Assembly: GCA_009801015.1 (NCBI GenBank)
Contig: VHZZ01000103.1
Coordinates: forward strand, 171,382 to 198,156
Source: Silene noctiflora
Taxonomy: Eukaryota; Streptophyta; Magnoliopsida; Caryophyllales; Caryophyllaceae
Direction of reading: 5' to 3'
Length of the DNA: 26,775 bases
Shown here piece after piece: positions 19,522-26,775 of this stretch. How positions within the stretch are numbered: the first letter of the stretch is position 1; every line of letters starts with the position of its first letter. Made by a program: the position numbers and the translations under genes. A model generated the notes under the pieces. That model was given only the letters and a program-made list of their open reading frames with translations. It did not search any database and had not been told where the DNA came from.

Positions 19522-19720
19522 TATTTTCATTTTGGTGACTTAAAAATTTATGTAGTCAAATTTTATTTGATGTTTTCCAACATTACAAAATAGAAAAATA
19601 GATATTAATTACAAATTATGAGAAAATTTCACATAGTTTTTTCCAGCAAAAAATAATGTATTGAACTTAAAACATATAATTCAGTCATGAATTTTATTTT
19701 AGGTTACCAAAATGAAAATA
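19522..19720. repeat. foldback with 24-bp arms
   Basis: TATTTTCATTTTGGTGAC at 19522 and onward to 19545 is inverted at 19697-19720 with 22 of 24 positions matching. The arms enclose about 150 nt. It is compatible with an old MITE or a hairpin transcript locus. No target duplication was identified. Confidence 0.65.
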
Positions 19721-20188
19721 AGTCAAAACTTATATTAAGTCATAAAAAATAAGATTGAAATTAAATATTCCTTAATATCGTAGTTTGAAATCCCTCGCAT
19801 ATTTCAAGCAATGATAACCATTGATCGGGACAGAAAGAGTAGTAAGAAGTATATACTTATGATACACTTTGAAATGTAAAAAATTAACTCCCAATGATAT
19901 TGGAAAATGTTATTCACATAACTATTTACTACATATCATTCCTTCAAAAGAAATCAATCTATCATATGCAACAAATCATGCATGCATGTCAAAGTAATGT
20001 GGACCAATTGATTGGGATCCCTATGTATTTATGTCAAAGGCATTGTATTCTTTCACTAAAGCGTCTTGCTTGTCACCGTCATAAGCTGAAAAAGGATAAT
20101 GTCCCTCTCACATAAGGCAAGTGGGAGGACAAGTGGAGAGAAAACGGAGCACCTCATGGTTGATGTCACTTGCATATTGTGAGAGTCG

Positions 20189-20220
20189 CACTATCCGTAT
20201 TCAGCCTGTGACGGATAGTG
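20189..20220. repeat. perfect 10-bp hairpin
   Basis: CACTATCCGT (20189-20198) and ACGGATAGTG (20211-20220) are exact inverted copies with a 12-nt loop. The sequence GACGGATAGTGTCCGTCTTC here resembles a dispersed plant repeat. Confidence 0.7.
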
Positions 20221-20832
20221 TCCGTCTTCAATGAGAATATGTGTTCTTTCACCAAGCAAAGACATTGAAGTGCCCTCTATATTGTGCTCTTCCTTTTTTT
20301 TCTCCTTTAGGCTTTAGTAGTTGAAGCTCCTTTGTCATCTAATGATGTTACCTTATGCATGTAAAATTTAATTAAAATTAACCAAAAAAATGTAATTTTA
20401 TATATGTCACTAAAATAACAAAAAATGCTTTAAAAATTAATCATTAAATTTTGATTCCTCTTATATTAAACTCTTAACCAAAACCAAAGAAATCTAAATA
20501 AAGAACATCAATCTTTGATCAAATTGACTTTATAGATTATGTTGTTTGCCATCTATTGCCTTACCTTTCAACTTTTGCTTTGTGATCAATCTTTTGCCTT
20601 CTTAGATTTCACCTTGTTTTAAGATATGGATTACAAGGTCGACCATCAAGAGCCACTCGTTATTTTAATATACATTTACATAGACTTTTATTTTCGATAA
20701 TTTGTGGGTGTTATCGACCATAAATACAGCGGCAAAACTAGGGGAGTTAGTCGGGACGCTCACTCTCGCTAGACACTGAAATTCAAAATTATTTGTTACA
20801 TTTTCAAATTTGCATGTGACAGTACTCTCGAT

Positions 20833-21261
20833 CAGGGTTTTAAATAGCGGTAACGGAGTCGCGTAATCGTCCCCGACTCGGTCGTCGCGCTCTGAATCAC
20901 TGTTATCTCGGTGATATTCATTTTACAAGCTTTTGTAGATATTTCATCATCTATTGACTATTTCATATAAAGTTAAGATTAATTCTACTTAGGATAATTA
21001 ATTTGGCCAATGTTATACAGTTTCTAAGAGCTTTTCATTAAAAAAAACTTGGCCGGTACAAGTTATAACTCGTTCATATCGGGTTTATCGCGAGCTGTAT
21101 CGGGCTGAGTTGGCCGATACAAGTTATAAATCGGTCGTCACGGCCGATACTTTCTTGTTTTCAATTTACCCGATACATCTCGCGATATCTCATATCGCTG
21201 ACCTTCGATACCGATACATCTTGGGCGATACGATACGTCTCGGTCGATATTTAAAATCATG
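20833..21261. mobile_element. hAT-like non-autonomous element, 429 bp
   Basis: CTCTCGAT is duplicated exactly at 20825-20832 and 21262-21269. The ends CAGGGTTTTAAATAGCG and, in reverse complement, CATGATTTTAAATATCG are inverted, with CA starts. The interior is rich in CGATAC/TCGG words and contains a 58-bp-period repeat (GTACAAGTTATAACTCG near 21057, ATACAAGTTATAAATCG near 21116). No transposase. The frame at 21110-21388 runs out of the element and is spurious. Confidence 0.8.
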
Positions 21262-21781
21262 CTCTCGATTCATTGATATTTTTTCGCAATCTTATCTAAT
21301 AATTTGGGAAAGATTCCGAAAAGTTGTGTTTGTTATCGCGATCTATATTTGTCAAAACCTAATATGGAAGAATAGAGTACTAGACTAAGACCAAAAAAAT
21401 TTCATTTTCATTTCATTGAAGAAGTTGATTTGATTTTCAATTTGTCATGGTTGATGACACATTTACGTTATTGAGTGCGTGTCCCCTCTAAAATCTATAA
21501 TTAGATTCTTTGATTCCTCCACCTCTATATGGAACAAAAAGACTCTGACAATTTCCACCACAACAAAGAAAAATATGAGGCAAAAAGTAAAAGATATATG
21601 TATGTATGAGTTGAAAGAAAAATTAGACAAGTTAGTAACAAAGACATCATTTATTAATTAACCTATCTGTCTTAATATTAAAACGGATCAGATATCTGCT
21701 ACTCCGGCATATAAAATAAATCAGGTTATATATTATTTAACTTCAACATATAAAATAAATTAATTTGTTCATTTTTTTTTT

Positions 21782-22291
21782 GAGTAAATTACAAATAACT
21801 CTCTTATATAATCGACCTTTTTAAAATAATCCCTTTTATAATTTTTTATTCAAATAACTCCCTTATAAAACTTGTTTTTCAACAAATCAACGTTTATTCA
21901 CCGGAACTAGATTTGTTTTTTATGATTTGATCGATTTACCCTTTCTTATAACATATTCCCTACATCAATACTATGTTTTCATAACCTGTGACCAATTATA
22001 AACCTCTCTCAAATCTAATACACTTGAATCATGCACTATGAACGAAGAAGAATAAAACATAAATTCACCGTTTTATGTTATTTTAAGGAACAATATAGTG
22101 AGTAAATGGGTAGAATAGTAGTTTAACATCTTATATGAGTGAAAAATGAAGAGAAAAATAATTTTTTGGCCGGAAAATTAAAAAATAAGTCTTATTCCGG
22201 TAAAGAGGCATCAGATGGAATTGAGTAAAAAATTATAAAAGGGGTTATTTAAAAAATGTCGATTATATAAAAGAGTTATTTGTAATTTACC
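21782..22291. mobile_element. long-TIR MULE-like element, 510 bp
   Basis: About 70 bp at each end are inverted with roughly 85% match by eye: AGTAAATTACAAATAACTC on the left, GAGTTATTTGTAATTTACC on the right. Runs of 10 T lie immediately outside both ends, consistent with a 9-10-bp target duplication in a T tract, typical of Mutator-like elements. No transposase is encoded. Confidence 0.75.
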
Positions 22292-22689
22292 TTTTTTTTT
22301 TATCATTTTGCTTTTATCTTATTCATACTATTTGGCGTGTTAAACGAAATTTATCGAGAAATATATCCATTATTATTAAATGAAAATCGTCAACAACATG
22401 ATCCTACACACTTTTATATGCTTTCCATCCATTATTTAAAATGGTGGGGTTAATATAATTCCTATTGGATATCAGATGGAATTGAGTGAAGAAGTGGGAA
22501 AGTAACAAAGAAAACAAAGGCAACACATTTATTCTCTTATTTCTCTCCTTTTGAGACTCCTTGTTGATTTCTGTTTTTCTCTTCTAATTATGGAGATTCT
22601 ATCCACTCTATTTTCTAAGTCAAAACAAATCATTTATTTTAGATGTGAAACGGACCCAACGATAAATCGATTACTATTCATATGAGACG
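22292..22689. other. intergenic, no gene seen
   Basis: AT-rich spacer between the MULE-like element and the SINE. ATCAGATGGAATTGAGT (about 22470) repeats a 17-mer found inside the neighbouring MULE-like element (about 22210), perhaps from local repair. Nothing else is recognisable. Confidence 0.5.
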
Positions 22690-22794
22690 TCTAAATGTCA
22701 ACTAGCTTAGTTGATAAAAACATGAGCTGACCTGAGTTCAAACCGCGTAAGTATTAAAATCGCTCTTAAAACTCCCTTTACACAAAAAGAAACA
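22690..22794 (+). mobile_element. tRNA-derived SINE, short
   Basis: An A-box-like TAGCTTAGTTG (22703-22713) and a B-box-like GAGTTCAAACC (22734-22744), 20 nt apart, make a pol III promoter as in tRNA-derived SINE heads. ATATGAGACG flanks at 22680-22689 and 22795-22804 as a 10-bp target duplication. The tail is A-rich (CACAAAAAGAAACA). No coding capacity. Confidence 0.65.
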
Positions 22795-23500
22795 ATATGA
22801 GACGACTTAAAACTTAAAAGTAATCATTTGATCCCTCTTGTATAAGAAGCTACAAGTAATCAATATTAACGATTTATTTCAAAAGTAATTAGATGATATG
22901 ATAACTCGTTGAGTGGCGAACAATTAAACCTTAACCTGGCTTCCTTATATTTCATTGCTCTTGAGATGAGTCATGCGAGAAAATTGTCCTCCGATCAACC
23001 CAAAACAACAAACCCTTAAACATAATAAGTCCTACCGGAGGTAAGACCGATTAACATTAATCATCATTTAAAATCGTCTGCATTAGATCAATACTAAACA
23101 ATTTGAACTAATATACTTCAATTTAGCTCAATACTAAAAATTTGAGACTTGCTTTAAGAAACAATATGAGACGACTTAAAACTTAAAAGTAACAGTAATC
23201 ATTTGATCCCCGCTTGTTTTAGAAGCTACAAGTAATCAATATTAACGATTTATTTCAAAAATTATCCTTTATCTTCTTTGATAACTTGTTGAGTGGCGAA
23301 CAATTAAACCTTAACCTGGCCTTCTTATATTTCATTGCTCTAAGTAAGATGGATCATGCGAGAAAATTGTCCTTCGATCAACCCAAAACAACAAACCCTT
23401 AAATATAATAAGTCCTACCACAGGTAAGACCGATTAATATTAATCATCATTTAAAATCATCTGCATTAGGTCAATACTAAACCATTTTAACTAATATACT
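22787..23500. repeat. tandem duplication, period ~369 bp, plus degenerate third copy
   Basis: Units start AAGAAACAATATGAGACGAC at 22787 and 23156 and share blocks such as GTTGAGTGGCGAACAATTAA and CATGCGAGAAAATTGTCC. A weaker third copy runs about 23530-23760 (GTAAGAAAATTGTC, CCGATTAACATTAATCATCA). The array is directly upstream of the MYB-CC promoter. No coding frame. Confidence 0.85.
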
Positions 23501-23905
23501 GCCTTAGTAAGTAATTAGCTGATATTCTCTTGTTTTAGAACCTAAATCATTCTTTAATTTCTTTGGCTTACTGATGGTTATGTAGTGAACAATTTATCTG
23601 ATGTTAACCGTTCAAATCGTAATCCCCCTATGTCTCCCATGTAAGAAAATTGTCTATAGACTAATTCCCGATTTCCAAACGAACCAAGTAACCAACCCTT
23701 AAAACGGCAATACCCATCTATATCACCGATTAACATTAATCATCATCTGCAACCGTATGTAAATACGAGTAATTAAATAAGTAAATAAAGTCCAAAAGAG
23801 AGACCCCCAGCTCATGGGCATATATTCCTTAGGCACCCCACATAAAATGTTTCCAGATATGGAGTGAGAACATAGGACAAAGCTCCAACCAACTCCCTCC
23901 CTTAT

Positions 23906-23914
23906 TATATAAAA
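23906..23914 (+). promoter_or_regulatory. TATA box of the MYB-CC gene
   Basis: TATATAAAA lies 200 bp upstream of the start codon, predicting transcription start near 23940 and a 5' UTR of about 165 nt. The CTCCCTCC just upstream (about 23893) is CT-rich, as in many plant promoters. Confidence 0.55.
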
Positions 23915-24009
23915 TCAACCATATCTCCTACATCACTTGTAAGTTGTAACACAACTGCAACATTCACATTTATAAAACCAATCTTTCCTTTTATACCTTA
24001 AATTTACAC

Positions 24010-24030
24010 GTATATAAAACGGTTTTATAC
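24010..24030. promoter_or_regulatory. AAAACGGTTTT palindrome in MYB-CC leader
   Basis: The core ATAAAACGGTTTTAT within 24010-24030 is a 15-nt palindrome with a single central base, 76 bp upstream of the ATG. It is the same motif type as before both CDF start codons, with a MYB-type AACGGTT core. Related copies lie at 12393-12408, 12541-12555 and 25028-25043. Confidence 0.4.
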
Positions 24031-24105
24031 AAAAATTGTTGGTTATATACATATGATTGCTTCTGTTTTTCCAACCTGTCATTCTTTTACAAAACAACAT
24101 TAGAA

Positions 24106-25729
24106 ATGGATCATCAAATTGTGCAAAGTAGTAAAGATATGAGTTTGGTTTTATCTACTGATGCAAAACCTAGGCTTAAATGGACACCAGAGCTTCATCA
24201 ACGATTCGTCGACGCTGTTAATCAGCTTGGAGGCCCTGAAAGTAATAAATTTGGTTCTGTTTTTCTTTACCATGTTCTCCTTTTTTCACTTATGTTACTC
24301 TGACTCGACTCCAAGTATCAGACACGGCTATTTTCTCTAAGATGTTTTTTTGTTATTTTTAAACAGAGGCAACACCAAAGAGTTTGATGAGGATGATGGG
24401 AATTCCAGGGCTCACTTTGTATCACCTAAAGAGTCATTTACAGGTATTTTCACTGATATAAGTATTACATTAAGGCCGTTTTACACTAATATTGTGCAAA
24501 ATCGTAATCAAAAGGGTTATAAATGTCTAGTTTTATTCAAATTCTTGTGTAAAGCGGCCATACACGAGAATTTGTTCCTATATTAAAAAGATTGTAATCT
24601 GAAATATGTGAATTAATCTACTTATTGCAGAAATTCAGACTTGGGAAAAACCAGCAATCAGAAATCTGCAAGGAGTTGAAGCAGGAAACTGTTGACAGTG
24701 ATGAGAATTGCAGCATCAATGAGCTTCATCTTTTCGACGAGAAAAATGAAGTTGATGAAGTGACTGAAGATCAAATACAAGAGTAAGATCGAGTTAGCAA
24801 TTTTCTTGATCGCTGTCAGAAGACGGATTACTTAATCGACTGACTTATAATTATTTATTTTTTGACAGAAATGCTCATATTGCTGAAGCTTTGCAAATTC
24901 AGATGGAGGTTCAGAGAAAACTACATCAACAAATTGAGGTAATCAGCTACCTTAACGGGTAAAGTTATTAAGTAGTAGACTTCATGCACAAGTCTCGGGC
25001 TTTAGACAAAAGAAAAAGAACTTCTGTGTAAAACCGTTTTATATAAATTGAAGAAGTGTCCTCTTTGTAGGTCAGTTTTTGATGCTGACGGGTTTTGAAC
25101 GCAGTTTAGCGACTGTTAGCAAAGTGACAGTTGTAAAACCAAAATATGATAATTGATAACATTTCATATGTTTCTGAAATCAGGTACAAAGACATTTACA
25201 GTTAAGGATTGAAGCACAAGGAAAATATTTACAGAAAGTACTGAAGAAAGCACATGAAACACTGTCTGGCTATAATAATTGCTCATCAATTGGTGTAGAA
25301 CATGCAAAAGCTGAACTTTCTCAATTAGTCTCAATGGTTAGCAGTTCATCATTTTCCGAGTTAACCGAAACAACAGATTTGTCCCTAGACAACAATAATA
25401 ATCGAAGTCAAAAGGGTACAATAAGACGAACAGGATGCTCTGTGGAGAGCTCCTTAACCTCATCAGAAAGCTCTGAGAGACTCGATGAGGAAAGAGATAC
25501 CGCGAAATATAGTCAAGAAACCGGGCCAATTGGCCCGTTGTCGGACCCGTCTTCAAGGAAGAGAAGTAGAAGCATAAGTTGTGAGGGTATTTGTGTCCAA
25601 GAAAACCATAGCAAGAAAATGAAGTTTGAAGTTTTGGAGACATTTGATCTTAATAATAATAGTCAATGTGAGTTTGACTTAGATTTGGGTTTAAAGCAGC
25701 CAATAATTGACTTGAATTTAAAGGTATAG
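24106..25729 (+). CDS. MYB-CC (PHR1-like, PHL11-type) transcription factor
   Basis: Nuclear DNA-binding protein of the GARP/MYB-CC family; PHR1 relatives bind P1BS-type sites (GNATATNC) as dimers, often in phosphate or stress responses. Exons: 24106-24241, 24367-24443, 24631-24782, 24869-24938, 25184-25729; all introns are GT-AG and the frame closes at 326 aa. The MYB-like domain spans residues 21-78: KPRLKWTPELHQRFVDAVNQ, then ATPKSLMRMMGIPGLTLYHL and KSHLQKFRLGK. The coiled-coil domain is about 123-172; its signature LHEQLE reads LHQQIE (140-145). Basic NLS-like stretches are RKRSRS (270-275) and KKMK (289-292). The C-terminus has LDLGL (311-315) and DLNLKV (321-326), EAR-type repression motifs. 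The STDAKPRLKW and NQLGGP phrases favour PHL11 over MYR1/2, from memory. Family is sure; target genes and direction of regulation are not. Confidence 0.92.
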
Positions 25730-26410
25730 GAAGAAATTTGAATTTGTGTATTTAAGTGCTTCTTATGGGATCAACATTAGCTTTTAGATTTGGTCTTAGT
25801 AAGTTGGTAAAAAGATGTGTCATATGTAATCTTTATGTGTAAAAAATGTTATTATATGATTAAAAAGTTCGTTTTAGGAGATAATGTTGTTTAAATTTTA
25901 TAGTCTTGTTTACTGGTTTTGAACCTTTACACAAGACTTTATGTTTTATAACGTCTGGTTTAAGGGATTCATCTGTTCATTATGACGAAAGAGGTTGTAG
26001 ATGTATTAATTGTAAATTAAAATCAATTGTTCTCAACATATCAATAATTTTGGTTATATTTATAGAGAATATTCTCATAGATAATTCTGTTTTTTCTTCT
26101 ATTATAAAAAAGACTTTGATACAATGAGCTAAAGTGTATTTGCTTGTGCTACTAAGAGGTCATCAATGCATCATCAATTCATCATCACTTTAACTAATGC
26201 TAAGCTTCTAGCATCTTTTGCTCTATACCCATCAGCCATCACAAGACCAGAGTTCCATTTTGGATTAACCAGCTAGTCTTATTTAGGACGGATATATCCA
26301 TTTTATCATTAAAACAGGTTTAAATACAGTAGAGTATTCGTACTAGTCCCTAAAAGTTGAGCCCTACATAAACAATATCTACTTGACCTGTTTTTATGAT
26401 TTAAAACATA
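25730..26410. other. 3' flank of the MYB-CC gene, no further gene seen
   Basis: AT-rich 3' UTR and intergenic DNA. The 73-codon frame at 25906-26127 has no recognisable content. No clear polyadenylation signal can be singled out. Around 26160-26200 there is a CATCAAT/TCATCA-rich patch. Confidence 0.5.
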
Positions 26411-26668
26411 CTACCTCCATTCAACTCCAATCTATCACTTTACTTTTTCACATTTATCAACACGTATTTACACGTTAAATATCGTTATCTACGTATTTAC
26501 AAAAATTATAAAAGTTAAATATTTTTTAATGTACTCGTAAAGACGAACCAAACAAGATATCACATGAATATATTTTCACTTACGTATTGAGAGAAAATTG
26601 AAATTAAATGCTCACTCGTAAATAGTGTCCAAAATGGAAATTGGTAGATTGGAGTTGAATGGAGGAAG
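26411..26668. mobile_element. Stowaway-like MITE, 258 bp
   Basis: CTACCTCCATTCAACTCCAA on the left matches the reverse complement of the right end (CTTCCTCCATTCAACTCCAA), with TA on both sides (26409-26410, 26669-26670). It is a different family from 4305-4512 because the subterminal sequence differs. No coding capacity. Confidence 0.88.
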
Positions 26669-26740
26669 TATATACTTGTTTTGAATAAGAATTCCGGTCG
26701 ATTTACACTTATGCGGAATAAATATACAAAATTTCTAAAG

Positions 26741-26775
26741 ATCGCCCCTCTTTTACTCATCTCGCCCCTAAAATT
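26741..26775. mobile_element. start of a TCGCCC-TIR element, cut by the window edge
   Basis: ATCGCCCCTCTTTTACTCAT followed by CTCGCCCCTAAAATT has the same TCGCCC-14 nt-TCGCCC layout as the left end of the element at 14781. Only this terminus is visible. Confidence 0.45.

Larger units (their letters stand above)
18287..20832. other. intergenic, no gene seen
   Basis: AT-rich with no supported frame. It holds CATGCATGCATGCAT words at about 19110 and 19979 (RY-type motifs), a 24-bp inverted repeat at 19522-19720, a Stowaway-like right end near 19823-19841 (GATCGGGACAGAAAGAGTA) whose left partner I could not find, and a hairpin at 20189-20220. Confidence 0.5.

Noticed and set aside
21110..21388. 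92-codon frame
   Set aside because: It begins inside the hAT-like element and runs across its end and target duplication; composition is driven by CGATAC repeats.
24350..24586. 78-codon frame overlapping MYB-CC exon 2
   Set aside because: It is in the wrong frame for the conserved MYB-CC reading and continues into the intron.
25906..26127. 73-codon frame downstream of MYB-CC
   Set aside because: AT-rich, no recognisable domain, no promoter or splice signals.

Overview
This window looks like nuclear DNA of a flowering plant. It is AT-rich, has GT-AG introns, carries two plant-specific transcription-factor families, and is dense with small plant transposons. The repeat style (Stowaway ends CTCCCTCCGTCCC, AAAACCGTTTT palindromes, GACGGATAGTGTCCGTC-type repeats) reminds me of Caryophyllales, but that is recollection, not proof. 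Only three protein-coding genes are supported; most of the rest is transposon debris.

Layout. Positions 906-2230 and 6400-7513 (both minus strand) hold two tandem paralogues of a CYCLING DOF FACTOR (CDF)-type Dof transcription factor, called CDF-A (320 aa) and CDF-B (318 aa). Each has two exons and one phase-0 intron. The duplicated block is larger than the genes: about 838-4863 matches about 6355-8980, including promoter and distal upstream sequence. Insertions have since separated the copies: a triplicated ~500-bp array and Stowaway MITEs in copy A, and an element with a 9-bp target duplication at the end of copy A. Copy B still shows the empty sites.

From about 9.0 to 23.5 kb I see no functional gene. 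There is a decayed LINE 3' end (about 9600-11332), a tiny poly-T retro-insertion (11643-11673), nested Stowaway MITEs (11921-12313), a non-autonomous Helitron (12803-14158), a Copia RNase H scrap (14456-14566), a large TIR element carrying a hAT-type MITE and a minisatellite (14781-16192), two PIF/Harbinger-like MITEs (16282-16666, 17915-18283) around a GC-rich hAT-like element (17127-17758), a hAT-like element with a perfect 8-bp target duplication (20833-21261), a long-TIR MULE-like element (21782-22291), a SINE (22690-22794) and a 370-bp tandem duplication (22787-23500).

Positions 24106-25729 (plus strand) hold a complete five-exon MYB-CC (PHR1-like, nearest PHL11-type) gene of 326 aa with C-terminal EAR-type motifs. 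Downstream are a Stowaway MITE (26411-26668) and the start of another TIR element cut by the window edge.

The two CDF genes probably act in the same photoperiod/clock output, because CDFs repress CONSTANS/FT-type targets. CDF-B and CDF-A have each lost different conserved residues, which suggests subfunctionalisation or relaxed constraint. Nothing in the sequence ties the MYB-CC gene to them except a shared AAAAC(C/G)GTTTT palindrome just upstream of all three start codons. I did not find a clearly new molecular system. The most useful leads are the asymmetric CDF pair, its dated insertions, the assembly ambiguities in the array, and the double-ended Helitron.
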